In this document: piece by piece, positions 18,019 through 26,224 of the stretch | How positions within the stretch are numbered: position 1 is the first letter of the stretch | How the letters are laid out: each line of letters opens with the position of its first letter | Origin: Chloroflexota bacterium | Lineage (GTDB): Bacteria; Chloroflexota; Anaerolineae; Caldilineales; Caldilineaceae | Assembly (NCBI GenBank): GCA_018969295.1 | Contig: JAGWYN010000008.1 | Span: forward strand, 62,001-126,000 | Length of the DNA: 64,000 nucleotides | Direction of reading: 5' to 3' | Made by a program: the position numbers and the translations under genes | Notes under the pieces: model-generated | Told to the model about the DNA's origin: nothing | The model's database searches: none | The model's input: only the letters and a program-made list of their open reading frames with translations

Positions 18019-18180
18019 ATGGCCAAAAAAGGACCACGTCAGATCATCAAGATGCGCAGCACGGAAAGCACACACATGTATCTGACCACCAAAAACCGCC
18101 GCAATGACTCCGGCCGGATCGAACTGCGCAAATTTGACCCGATCGTGCGCCGCCACGTCGTCTATCGCGAATCGAAGTGA
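18019..18180 (+). CDS. rpmG: 50S ribosomal protein L33
   Basis: 53 residues. The sequence starts MAKKGPRQIIKMRSTES and contains YLTTKNRRNDSGRIELRKFDP, the L33 signature; it ends RRHVVYRESK. Component of the 50S subunit E-site region. No zinc-binding CxxC pairs are present, so this is the zinc-free form. A GAGGG ribosome site precedes the ATG. It is a single-gene unit, with its own promoter and a strong terminator right after it. Confidence 0.97.
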   Translation: MAKKGPRQIIKMRSTESTHMYLTTKNRRNDSGRIELRKFDPIVRRHVVYRESK

Positions 18181-18207
18181 GCACATAGTTTTGACAAGCG
18201 ATGCGGC

Positions 18208-18240
18208 AGGCGTAGGGAACTCTCCCTGCGCCTTTTTTTC
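18208..18240 (+). terminator. Rho-independent terminator of rpmG
   Basis: 11-bp stem AGGCGTAGGGA / TCCCTGCGCCT (one G-T pair) with a 4-base loop, followed by a run of seven T. It lies 28 bases after the rpmG stop. Confidence 0.92.
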
Positions 18241-18312
18241 TTTACCCAAAACGGGTGCAGGAACCCTTTTTGCGCCTTTGGGCAGGAAGAGTCTGCTTTT
18301 TCAGGACAATGA

Positions 18313-20076
18313 ATGAAGAAGACGTTGGTTGTGACGTTGACTGTGCTCGTCGCTCTGACGAGCGTATTCCAAGTGGCAGTCGCGAGCGCCCCCAAAGTAG
18401 ATGACAACGAAATGCCAGCAGCTGGCCAATCGGCCAGCACAGTCTGGTTGCAGCTCGAACCAACCAAGGGAACATTCCGCCAGAGCCAGCCGGTGACCTC
18501 CACGACGACGGTCACTGGGTCAGCGGTCACTGGGTCAGCGGTCACTGTGCCGACAGCCACTGTGCCGACAGCCACTGTGCCGATCACTCTTGCCGGGGGG
18601 ATCACCCCGAGCCTCGGGCAGATTTTGCCGGTGTCCACAGCACTGACGGAGAGTGTATCGCTGACGGCGCCCACAGCGCCCGAGGGGACTGACCCTGCCC
18701 TGGACGAACAGTACAGCGAAATTTTGGCCGGCACCATCATCGCCAATCGATCCGAGGTCTCGATCCGGTTTTTTGTGGAAGGTCAGACCTATGAGGTTGC
18801 TCCGCTGCGTTCGGTCGGGATCGCACTGCCGCGCGAAACGGCTGTCCTCAACTTGTTCAACTGTGAGGCTGCCAGGAGCGAGCGAGAGGCTGGCTGTTTC
18901 TGGGATCCCTATCTGGTGACGCGCGATGGGTTTTATGAAGTGTTGATCAGCCAGCAATTGGGGACTGACGTGGTGATTGTGCTGCGGGCAGCGATGGCTC
19001 CTCCCGCCAACCAGATCTGGATTCAGAATCGCACCGGCGAACGGGAAAGCGTCATTGTCAACAACGAACTGTACGAAATTGCGCCGGCCGCGGTTCAAGA
19101 ATTTGCCGTAGAGCTGGAGGGCCCGGTGATTGTACAGCTGCGTTCGTGCATCGGCACTGCGGAGCGGACGGTCTGTGAATGGGTTCCCCAGGGTGTGGAG
19201 GCAGGGTTTTATTATGGCCTGGTCCATATGCTGACCCCTGGCCCCCAAAACACCCAGCTGACCAGCGTGATGCTGCAGGGGATTCTTGCCAGCAGCGGTG
19301 AGACAATTCAGCCGCCGCCCCAGGCTATCTGTCGGCTGCGCGTGCCCACCTTGAACGTGCGCAGCGGGCCTGGTCTGGAGTTTCCGATCATCGCCAAGGT
19401 CCGCAGTGTCGACAACCAGCCGGGGTCAGTTGTGGTGGTGGCGTTTGACGGGACCAAAAGCTGGATGCAGGTGACCGAGCGGGTGGCACAGGACGGTTGG
19501 GTGACGGCGAGCCCAGAATTTATTGTCTGCGAAGGCCCGCTGGCGGAATTGCCCGTGCTCGGGCAGCCGGTGGCCGCTGCGCTGCCCGAGCCCACCGCAA
19601 CCCCGCTCCCCCCCACACCCGAGCCCGTGATGGCTGCACCGCCTCCTGCGACCGCTGTTCCTGCTGCACTGCCTCCTGCGACCGACGTTCCTGCTGCACC
19701 GCCCCCCGCTGTTGTCGAAGTTGCCGAGCCCACCGCGTTGCCTTCCCCCGAAGTCGTGGAAGTGCTCCCCCCCCCGGTCCCCGATGGACTGGCACGGCTG
19801 ATCGTCAACAACGGCTTCGATCAGGTCGTCCGTTTCACATTGGATTTGCGCTATCGCCCCGAAGGTGACCACCCTGCCAGCGAGTGGGATTTGGAACCAG
19901 GTGCTTCGGCGACGATTCTGGTCTATCCGGGTACTGTGGCTTTTTCGGTCAGTTCAGCCTGGCGCGGTCTTTCGGGAAACGCAGAGCTGCTGATGGAAAA
20001 TCAGGAGGAACGCTCCATCTGGCTCTATTTTGTCCCCGACCCGGGCGAAGAAAATCGTTGGATCTTGCAGTATTAA
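18313..20076 (+). CDS. Exported SH3b-domain protein with Pro-rich linker
   Basis: 587 residues with a clear signal peptide (MKKTLVVTLTVLVALTSVFQ, cleavage near ASA). Residues of about 60-90 are a Thr/Val repeat (VTGSA twice, VPTAT twice). Two similar beta modules follow (EVSIRFFVEGQTYEVAPL... and ESVIVNNELYEIAPA...). A bacterial SH3-like domain lies at about 335-400 (LRVPTLNVRSGPGLEF, DGWVTASPEF). A long Ala/Pro/Thr linker leads to a C-terminal beta domain (LIVNNGFDQVVRFTLDLRY). SH3b domains bind cell-wall or surface ligands. The precise role is unknown. It converges on a lipoprotein gene with only 12 bp between the stops. Confidence 0.85.
   Translation: MKKTLVVTLTVLVALTSVFQVAVASAPKVDDNEMPAAGQSASTVWLQLEPTKGTFRQSQPVTSTTTVTGSAVTGSAVTVPTATVPTATVPITLAGGITPSLGQILPVSTALTESVSLTAPTAPEGTDPALDEQYSEILAGTIIANRSEVSIRFFVEGQTYEVAPLRSVGIALPRETAVLNLFNCEAARSEREAGCFWDPYLVTRDGFYEVLISQQLGTDVVIVLRAAMAPPANQIWIQNRTGERESVIVNNELYEIAPAAVQEFAVELEGPVIVQLRSCIGTAERTVCEWVPQGVEAGFYYGLVHMLTPGPQNTQLTSVMLQGILASSGETIQPPPQAICRLRVPTLNVRSGPGLEFPIIAKVRSVDNQPGSVVVVAFDGTKSWMQVTERVAQDGWVTASPEFIVCEGPLAELPVLGQPVAAALPEPTATPLPPTPEPVMAAPPPATAVPAALPPATDVPAAPPPAVVEVAEPTALPSPEVVEVLPPPVPDGLARLIVNNGFDQVVRFTLDLRYRPEGDHPASEWDLEPGASATILVYPGTVAFSVSSAWRGLSGNAELLMENQEERSIWLYFVPDPGEENRWILQY
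18517..18578 (+). repeat. In-frame 15- to 18-bp duplications in the Thr/Val-rich segment
   Basis: The sequence GTCACTGGGTCAGCG occurs twice in succession near 18511-18540, and the GTGCCGACAGCCACT unit occurs twice directly after it. They encode VTGSA and VPTAT repeats just after the signal peptide of the SH3b protein. They keep the frame. Confidence 0.7.
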
Positions 20077-20088
20077 CCGCACGGTGTA

Positions 20089-20898
20089 TTACGGTTTCAG
20101 CGCATAGCGCAGGTAGAGCTCGCGGGTGATTTCGTCGGCAGACAATGTAAAAATTGCCTCTGGACCTGCGGGCTGTTGTTGGGGGTCGAGCAGCTGCATC
20201 CGCCATTCGCCCGACTGGGGTTCGACAAAGATCACGCTGAAGTTGGTGAAGCGGGTGTAGGGGCTGGCTTCGGCACGGGTTTGTTCGGGCAGACCTGCCC
20301 AGGAGACTTCGTCGACGACAAGTGGCATCCCCTGATGGAGGACACGCAGCGTGTAGCCGGCCAGGCCAAACTCGGCAGGCGAGTAGATGTAGGCGTAGAT
20401 CCGCACGACATTCGGGGCCAGCGAGGTGGTGGGGAATTTGACAGCCTCTTCGAGCAGAAAGGGGTACCCTGCGTCTGGGGGAAGGGTGGCTTCAGGGGCT
20501 GGCAACGGGGTGGGCGTCTCGGGAGGGAGCGCTGTTGCGGTCGGTGTCTCGGTCGGGGGCGGCGGTGTGGCGGTGGGTGTCTCGGTGGGTGTCTCGGTCG
20601 GGGGCGGCGGTGTGGCGGTGGGTGTTTCGCTGGGGAGCGGCGTCGCGGTCGACGTGCCGGTGGGCGTGGCGATGGCTTCTGCGATTTTGGTCGGGTCGAT
20701 CGCCTGTTCGCCCGGCTGGACCGGGCCGACGGGCGTTGCGGTCTGTTCAACCTGGGGGGGCGCTTCGGCTGCGGGAGTCGGTGTCCAGGTCGGCACCGGG
20801 GTGCGCGTGGGCAGGACTTCAGGAGTACCACAGCCAGCCAGGCCCAGCGTGCCGGCCAGAAGCAGGGTAAAGATCAGAAGAGAAGCAGCTGCATTCAT
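20089..20898 (-). CDS. Lipoprotein with Thr/Pro-rich spacer
   Basis: 269 residues. The signal peptide ends in the lipobox LAGC (Cys near residue 23), so the protein is lipid-anchored outside the membrane. Residues of about 25-135 form a Thr/Pro/Glu-rich spacer with repeated PPPPTETPTATP-like units. The C-terminal domain of about 125 residues (AGYPFLLEEAVKFPTTSLAP... to LRYALKP) is beta-rich with no family I recognise. A promoter with TATAGT lies about 60 bases upstream. Confidence 0.82.
   Translation of the reverse strand: MNAAASLLIFTLLLAGTLGLAGCGTPEVLPTRTPVPTWTPTPAAEAPPQVEQTATPVGPVQPGEQAIDPTKIAEAIATPTGTSTATPLPSETPTATPPPPTETPTETPTATPPPPTETPTATALPPETPTPLPAPEATLPPDAGYPFLLEEAVKFPTTSLAPNVVRIYAYIYSPAEFGLAGYTLRVLHQGMPLVVDEVSWAGLPEQTRAEASPYTRFTNFSVIFVEPQSGEWRMQLLDPQQQPAGPEAIFTLSADEITRELYLRYALKP
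20560..20640 (-). repeat. Imperfect repeats encoding Thr/Pro-rich spacer
   Basis: Units built on GGCGGTGTGGCGGTGGGTG recur in the plus-strand sequence (20563-20583, 20608-20628), linked by CTCGGTCGGGGGCGG. They encode the TPTATPPPPTE spacer of the lipoprotein on the minus strand. Confidence 0.7.
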
Positions 20899-20955
20899 CG
20901 CATAACCTGTTTTTCGTGGCGGCAGAGGACTTTCTCCCCAGCAAACTCTGTGCGA

Positions 20956-20984
20956 ACTATAGCACAGAACAGGCGTACCCCCAA
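20956..20984 (-). promoter_or_regulatory. Promoter of the lipoprotein gene
   Basis: On the minus strand TGC-TATAGT forms an extended -10 (TATAGT at 20961-20956). TTGGGG lies 17 bp further upstream as a poor -35. Confidence 0.5.
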
Positions 20985-21008
20985 GAGCGGTCTGGCAGCA
21001 GAGAAGGG

Positions 21009-21031
21009 CCGAAAAGAGAGGGTCTTTTCGG
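21009..21031 (+). other. Hairpin in the leader of the GNAT gene
   Basis: CCGAAAAGA / TCTTTTCGG form a perfect 9-bp stem with a 5-base loop, ending 20 bases before the ATG at 21052. It could be an mRNA-stabilising or attenuating element. No T run follows, so it is not a standard terminator. Confidence 0.5.
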
Positions 21032-21051
21032 CGCTGAGAGGAAAAAAATTG

Positions 21052-21660
21052 ATGAACCCGGTGCCGATCTTGTATGATTTTCCGAGCGAATTTGAAAGCG
21101 ATCGTCTGTATTTGCGTGCACCGCGGCCAGGGGAGGGGGAAGCGGTCAATGGGGCGCTGCGGGAGTCGTGGGCAGCGGTGAGCCAGTGGCTGCCTTGGGC
21201 AGTGAAAATGCCGGACCTGGCAGAGAGCGAAGCGTGGGCACGCCAGGCTGCGGCCAATTTTTTGATGCGTGCGGATCTGGTGTTGTTGTTGTGGCGCAAG
21301 TCAGATGGGCTCCTGGTCGGGGGCAGTGGCATGCATCGCATCAACTGGGAGCTGCCTGCGGTAGAGATCGGCTACTGGGTGCGCACGTCGTTGAGCGGCC
21401 AGGGCTATATTACTGAAGCGGTGTCGGCGATCACGCGTTTTGCGTTTGCTGCCGTGGGGGCACAGCGGGTTGAAATTCGCTGTGACGCCGCCAACGAGCG
21501 CAGCGCTGCTGTGGCGCGGCGGGCCGGTTTCACGCTGGAGGGCACCCTGCGCAACCACGCTCGCCACCACCTGACTGGGGAACTGCGCGACACACTGCTC
21601 TTTGCGCGTCTGCCGCCGCTCACTCAGAAATCAGCAAAATGCCCGCCAACAGATCGGTGA
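21052..21660 (+). CDS. GNAT-family N-acetyltransferase (RimJ/RimL-like)
   Basis: 202 residues. The ATG at 21052 is chosen because GAGAGGA precedes it and the family N-terminus (ESDRLYLRAPRPGEG) follows; the frame stays open upstream without resemblance. The GNAT core includes VGGSGMHRINWELPAVEIGYWV, the acetyl-CoA loop region SLSGQGYITEAV, and VEIRCDAANERSAAVARRAGF. It resembles ribosomal-protein or small-molecule acetyltransferases; the target is unknown. The 3' end overlaps the convergent regulator gene by 41 bp. Confidence 0.88.
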   Translation: MNPVPILYDFPSEFESDRLYLRAPRPGEGEAVNGALRESWAAVSQWLPWAVKMPDLAESEAWARQAAANFLMRADLVLLLWRKSDGLLVGGSGMHRINWELPAVEIGYWVRTSLSGQGYITEAVSAITRFAFAAVGAQRVEIRCDAANERSAAVARRAGFTLEGTLRNHARHHLTGELRDTLLFARLPPLTQKSAKCPPTDR

Positions 21661-24600
21661 CCGTCTCCTCGACGTTGCGCGTACGGGCGGCGGCAACTGT
21701 TTCAGGGGGCAGGGAGGGAGAAAACTGCCCCAACGCTCGCTGAATCACCCGCCGGATGTGTGGCTCACAGGCAGGGCTCTGCAAGGCACAGTGCATCAAT
21801 TCAGCGCCGGTCTGGATATTTCCTCGTGCTGCTGCCCAGAGCCCATACAGGCCGATGCAGTTCATCTGTTGGGGCAGTGCCTGGACCTCGACGCTGAGCC
21901 GCAGCGCTTCGTAGAGATTGTCTTCTGCTGCAGGCAGGTCTCCTTGCTGGATTTCGGCGCAGGCCAGCAGCTGCAGGGTCGCTGCGATCTCCAGCTTGTC
22001 GAGCAGATCGCGGCGGATGTCGAGGCTGGTTCGCACCATCTCGAACCAGGCGGCAGGGAGTGGGTGAAGGGTTTCGAGCTGAATCCAGCCTTTTTTATAG
22101 ATCGCGTAGGCATGTCCCACACGATCTTGTTCCAATGTATAGAGAGTTGCCGCCTCCTCGATCAGCGCCAGCGCTGCTGGTGCATCCTGGCGATGGTTGT
22201 AGTCGGCTTCGGCCAGATTGATCAAGACCACAGCTGTGCTCGACCGATCGTTGATACGGCGGAAGATCACCAGGCTTTCGGTCAGATAGGTCGTGGCTTG
22301 GACAAAATCGCCCGCCGCTGATGCGAGCTCTGCGTAGTGTCCCAAGACCACGGCCACCAGGCCATGATCCTGCAGCGCCACTGCGACGGCCATCAACTCC
22401 TCCATCGCTGCGGCGCACCGCACCCGATCCCCGCGCGCCAGCGCAACGATCCCCTGCAGGCCCAGTTCAAGGGTGCGCAGTTCACCGGCGGTGTGGGTGG
22501 CCCGCACCTGCGCCGGTGAACCGGCGTGCAGGCGGGCATTTTCCTGACAGAGCGCGTCGACGCGATCCAAGTCGGTCATCAACAGGCAGACACGCGCCAG
22601 CCGCAGCAACATCTCATCGTATACCTGCACCAGCTGAGCTGCGTCGAACCGACCGCGATCGTTCTGGGGAGGGTCAGGGAGGACCACGTGGGCTGGCTGT
22701 GTGGGCGCAGTCGGGAGGGTGGCGTGCAAGCCGCGCAGCCGGTGCACGGCTTCCTCCAACAGCGCGGCGACCGTCTGATAACGAAAGGCAAGGTCAGCAT
22801 ACAACATCAAATTTTTGGCAGTGGCCGCCAGAAAAGCGAGATCGACCTGGTCGCACGCCTGGTGCCAGGCGGTGGCAAGGTCGTTGAAGACCCGTTCGAT
22901 GGCGTGAATGCCTGGATGGTTGCGCGGGCCGAAGCGGCTCAGTTGGATTGCGCCGACATACTCGCCGAAAAAGCTGCGGTGACGCTGTTGCTGCTGGGCA
23001 AGGTGTGCAGCATTGGCGGCGAGGTGGTCGCGGGCATCTTGCTGGATAAGGGGATGCCAGTCATAGCGGCCATCGTCGGTGCGCCGCAGCAGCATCTTGC
23101 GTGTCAGCTCCGCCAGCAGCAGGTCGGCCGTGCGCCTGTCGACGGCACACAGGGCCATGGCCGTTTGCACCTCAAACGGATCGTTCAGCAGTGACAACTG
23201 CCGATAGCTCTGCTGCGCCGTCGCAGAGAGTGAAGCGAAGGCTGCCGCGACGATCGTGGTCATGCTGCGCTGTTGCTCGGCCACGTCGCGGTGCTCGCTG
23301 GTGAGAAGGCTGAAATCCTGCCGCAACTGGGCCACCATCTGGCTGACCGACACCTCACGAATGCGTGCCGCCATAAGTTCCAAGGCCAGCGGCAAGCCTC
23401 CCAGCCGCCAACAAAGCTCGCGCAGATAGGCCTCCTCGATGCGCGCCGGCTGGTAGCGCGGCGCCACGCGGCGCGCAGTCTGCAGAAAAACCTGGACTGC
23501 TGCATTTTCGTACAGATCCTGGGTCGGGCTGGACACATTCAGGGGGGGGCGCGGCAGTTCAAGGCCTCTCAATTCGACAATATGTTCGCCGTACAGGTTC
23601 AGCCGCTCGCGTGCAGTGACGATGATTGTCAACTGGGGTGCCCCGTTGAGCAGATCGACCAGCTGGAGGGCATCGTCCAACACCTGCTCAAAATTATCGA
23701 GCACCAGAAGGATCTTTCGGCGGGAAAGCCATGCTTTGAGGATGGCAGCTGCATCCCGATAGCTGCGGTGCATCAGCCCGAGCGCGCGCAGGATCAGGTC
23801 GGGCAACTCGCCGCTCGTGGCGGCAGCCAGCGCCACAAAGTAGATCCCATCCCATCGATTGAGCAATTCCTGCTGTGCGACATGAACCGCGAGTCTGGTT
23901 TTGCCGCTCCCGCCCAATCCGATCAAAGTCAACAGACGAGCGCTTCCTTGATGAAGATGTGCCGTGATCTGTGCCACTTCTTGGGTATAGCCGACAAAGG
24001 GGGTGCGTTCGTGGGGCAGGTTGTGGCGGAGAGGGCGTGCAGACGCGCCGGCACGGATCTGATCGTGCAGGCGTGTCAGCTCGGCAGCCGGCTTTGCACC
24101 GATCTCAGCCTCTAACAGTGCTGTATAGCTCTGATACTCGTGCAGCGCCTGGCGGCGTTCCCCCTGTTCGACCAATGCGGTCATCAGATATTGCTGAGAC
24201 TTTTCACGCAGGGGATCCAGGTTGACAAGCCCGCGCGCGGCGTCGGTAGCGGCGGTCGCTCGCCCCTGTGCCAGATAGAGCTGAATCAACCGATCATACG
24301 CTGCCAGACATTTTTCGCGCCAGAGGCTGCGTTCCAGGGAGAGCCATTCCCAGAATCCGCGCGCGTCGATCTCCTCCAATCCTGCCAGCAATTCGCCACG
24401 CCAGAGAGCGATGGCCGCTTCGAGCGTCTGCGCATCGTCGCTTGCCAGCAACTGGGCAAATTCCAAAGTGTCCACCTGGCAGGGAATTGTGGGAGAAAAC
24501 TCGACGGTTTCCCGTGTAATGTTCAAACAGCCAGGGAGGAGCTGATTCAGATGGGACAGATTGATCCGCAGATTGGTGCGCGCTGTCGTCTCAGCCGAAT

Positions 24601-24769
24601 CTCCCCAGAAGAGTGTGGCCAGTTGGCTGCGAAGCAGGCGTTTGGGGTTCATCACCAGATAGCCAAACAACGCCAGCGCCTTTCGCGATCGCCATTCGGT
24701 AACAGTGCGACCCTCGATTCGGATTTGAGGCACTCCCAACAACCGAATCTCCAACGTCTTGTCCGTCAT
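21620..24769 (-). CDS. AfsR/SARP-type regulator with BTAD, NB-ARC and TPR regions
   Basis: 1049 residues from the ATG at 24769, where the family N-terminus LEIRLLGVPQIRIEG begins. An OmpR-like winged helix (to about 90) includes WRSRKALALFGYLV. A BTAD domain (about 95-245) ends in the typical GERRQALHEYQSYTALLE. A STAND-type NTPase begins near residue 255 (TPFVGYTQEVAQI) with P-loop LIGLGGSGKTRLA, Walker B KILLVLDNFEQVLD and a GLPLALELMAARI motif. Alpha-helical repeats follow to the end. Such proteins sense a signal through the NTPase/TPR part and activate transcription. It starts 16 bp after the sulfotransferase stop, so they are probably co-transcribed. The target genes are unknown. Confidence 0.9.
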   Translation of the reverse strand: MTDKTLEIRLLGVPQIRIEGRTVTEWRSRKALALFGYLVMNPKRLLRSQLATLFWGDSAETTARTNLRINLSHLNQLLPGCLNITRETVEFSPTIPCQVDTLEFAQLLASDDAQTLEAAIALWRGELLAGLEEIDARGFWEWLSLERSLWREKCLAAYDRLIQLYLAQGRATAATDAARGLVNLDPLREKSQQYLMTALVEQGERRQALHEYQSYTALLEAEIGAKPAAELTRLHDQIRAGASARPLRHNLPHERTPFVGYTQEVAQITAHLHQGSARLLTLIGLGGSGKTRLAVHVAQQELLNRWDGIYFVALAAATSGELPDLILRALGLMHRSYRDAAAILKAWLSRRKILLVLDNFEQVLDDALQLVDLLNGAPQLTIIVTARERLNLYGEHIVELRGLELPRPPLNVSSPTQDLYENAAVQVFLQTARRVAPRYQPARIEEAYLRELCWRLGGLPLALELMAARIREVSVSQMVAQLRQDFSLLTSEHRDVAEQQRSMTTIVAAAFASLSATAQQSYRQLSLLNDPFEVQTAMALCAVDRRTADLLLAELTRKMLLRRTDDGRYDWHPLIQQDARDHLAANAAHLAQQQQRHRSFFGEYVGAIQLSRFGPRNHPGIHAIERVFNDLATAWHQACDQVDLAFLAATAKNLMLYADLAFRYQTVAALLEEAVHRLRGLHATLPTAPTQPAHVVLPDPPQNDRGRFDAAQLVQVYDEMLLRLARVCLLMTDLDRVDALCQENARLHAGSPAQVRATHTAGELRTLELGLQGIVALARGDRVRCAAAMEELMAVAVALQDHGLVAVVLGHYAELASAAGDFVQATTYLTESLVIFRRINDRSSTAVVLINLAEADYNHRQDAPAALALIEEAATLYTLEQDRVGHAYAIYKKGWIQLETLHPLPAAWFEMVRTSLDIRRDLLDKLEIAATLQLLACAEIQQGDLPAAEDNLYEALRLSVEVQALPQQMNCIGLYGLWAAARGNIQTGAELMHCALQSPACEPHIRRVIQRALGQFSPSLPPETVAAARTRNVEETVTDLLAGILLISE

Positions 24770-24785
24770 AAATCGCACAGTCCGG

Positions 24786-25403
24786 TCAGGGGTCCGCTCG
24801 GTTGCGATAGAGGGTCGCGTCGACTGCGGCCTGCATGGCGGCAACGTCCAGGTGACCGCCCAGAAATTCGTTGATTCGTCGGACCCAGAGGGCAGGTTCT
24901 GCCAACATGGCGTTGTAGTCGCAGTCGAAGAGCGCCACATTGGGCTGTGCCCGCAGCCAGCGGTGCATGTCGTCGGCATGCTCCTGCAGCAGTTGGGCCA
25001 TCTGCGCCTCGTCGCTCGCCGGTGCAGCGGTTGGCTGACGGCGGTGTTGGAGCATCTTGCGCTGTGATGCCATCACCTCACTCAGGCGGCGATGCATGAA
25101 AATCACACGGTAGAAATAGGAAGGGGGGAGGAAGGGGAGCAGGGCAGCGATGACTTTGACACATTTCCCCTGTGCCTCTGCCAGCCAGCTCTGATCTCCT
25201 TCCGGCAGCCGCTTCACACGCTCCAGCTCGTAATACCCGTTGGGGTTGTCCAGATCGGCGGAGCGAACATGGTCGGTCAGGCTCTCCAGCCCACCGGCGC
25301 TCAGCACACCCATCAGCATCGACGTGCCCGATCTGGGCAGCCCGGAGACGACAACAACCGTGTGCTGCGGCGGCCTCGCCTGTTCTTTGGGTCTGTCTGC
25401 CAT
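24786..25403 (-). CDS. Sulfotransferase-family protein
   Basis: 205 residues from the ATG at 25403; an in-frame ATG at 25433 would overlap the previous gene. The N-terminal VVVVSGLPRSGTSMLM is the 5'-phosphosulfate loop of PAPS-dependent sulfotransferases, and VIFMHRRLSEVMASQRKML is the 3'-phosphate segment. At about 200 residues it is shorter than most family members. The acceptor is unknown. It lies between a lipoprotein gene and the AfsR-like regulator, all on one strand. Confidence 0.82.
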   Translation of the reverse strand: MADRPKEQARPPQHTVVVVSGLPRSGTSMLMGVLSAGGLESLTDHVRSADLDNPNGYYELERVKRLPEGDQSWLAEAQGKCVKVIAALLPFLPPSYFYRVIFMHRRLSEVMASQRKMLQHRRQPTAAPASDEAQMAQLLQEHADDMHRWLRAQPNVALFDCDYNAMLAEPALWVRRINEFLGGHLDVAAMQAAVDATLYRNRADP

Positions 25404-25416
25404 AATGCTGTGTCGC

Positions 25417-26010
25417 TTATTCAAATTCGACAACCAGGTCGCCTATCGCTGTGACTTGATCTGCCTCTGTTTTCCAGATGATCGGGCGATTCAGTTCGTC
25501 TTTCAGCACGGCATTTTCGGTCATCAGGCTGCCGACAAACATCACATATTCGCCAGCCGGAATATCTTTGAAGATGAACTCCCCATCGGAGTCGGTGAGG
25601 GTCGATGGATCGAAGGCTTCGTCGATCATGTAGAAGCACTGCTCGCGCTTGTCTTCTTCGGCGACGCCCGGGGCGCAGAGAACGGCTGGCAGGCTCAAGT
25701 TCTGCAAGGCCATCGGGTTGCCCGTGGTAAAGTCGATCAGACGGCCTGTCACTGCCGACTTTCCGTCGGCGGGCGTGTAGTCTTCTGGAACAGCGAGCGG
25801 GCTGGCTGGCGCCTCTAGCGGGCTGGCCGGTGCTTCCAGCGGGCTGGTGTCTGCTGTGGGGGGCGCTGCTGTGGGGGCTGTTTCTGCAGGGGCTGCTTCT
25901 GCAGGGGCTGCTGCCGTGGGGGGAGTGGGCGTCGTCTCGCCGCCGCAGCCACCGAGCACGCCCAGAACCATCAGTGTAAGCAGAAAGGCGATCGAAAGAG
26001 AAGGACGCAT
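25417..26010 (-). CDS. Lipoprotein with carboxypeptidase-regulatory-like domain
   Basis: 197 residues from the ATG at 26010. The signal peptide ends in a lipobox (LGGC). An Ala/Pro/Thr linker with repeated SPLEAPA units follows. The C-terminal 110 residues (AVTGRLIDFTTGNPMAL..., DSDGEFIFKDIPAGEYVMFV) look like a CarboxypepD_reg/Cna-B type beta sandwich. Extracytoplasmic; probably structural or binding. First gene of a likely transcript with the sulfotransferase and regulator genes. Confidence 0.82.
   Translation of the reverse strand: MRPSLSIAFLLTLMVLGVLGGCGGETTPTPPTAAAPAEAAPAETAPTAAPPTADTSPLEAPASPLEAPASPLAVPEDYTPADGKSAVTGRLIDFTTGNPMALQNLSLPAVLCAPGVAEEDKREQCFYMIDEAFDPSTLTDSDGEFIFKDIPAGEYVMFVGSLMTENAVLKDELNRPIIWKTEADQVTAIGDLVVEFE
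25797..25846 (-). repeat. 21-bp repeats encoding SPLEAPA
   Basis: GGGCTGGC(T/C)GG(C/T)GC(C/T)TC(T/C)AGC-type units occur twice in succession, with a partial third, in the linker of the lipoprotein. They encode the repeated heptapeptide Ser-Pro-Leu-Glu-Ala-Pro-Ala. Confidence 0.65.
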
Positions 26011-26079
26011 GTCACTTTCCTTTGCTGTAGACCAGAGCACGTCACAAATTTTTAGATGGGCCCGCCAGGGGCAGAACGG

Positions 26080-26105
26080 CACAATACACCAATCGGTGTA
26101 TTGTG
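26080..26105. promoter_or_regulatory. Perfect 11-bp palindrome, likely operator
   Basis: CACAATACACC-AATC-GGTGTATTGTG is a perfect inverted repeat in the divergent region between the lipoprotein (26010) and surface-protein (26225) genes. Its right arm overlaps the -35 box of the plus-strand promoter. The core GTGTATTGT recurs at 26174-26182. This arrangement suits a repressor or activator site. Confidence 0.6.
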
Positions 26106-26128
26106 TTCATATGCCAAAATGGTACACT
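26101..26128 (+). promoter_or_regulatory. Promoter of the four-repeat surface protein
   Basis: TTGTGT (26101-26106), a 16-bp spacer and TACACT (26123-26128). The leader would be about 90 bases long and would contain a third GTGTATTGT copy. Confidence 0.5.
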
Positions 26129-26224
26129 AAATCTAACGAGATCTCAAACCGGCTTCAAGAGAGCGCAGTGTTTGTGTATTGTCTCAGAACCATTTCATGC
26201 ACACATCGACGGGAGAATGAGCGT

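Noticed and set aside
20176..21051. Extension of the GNAT frame upstream
   Set aside because: The extra stretch lies antisense to the lipoprotein coding region and is Gly/Arg-rich without family resemblance.
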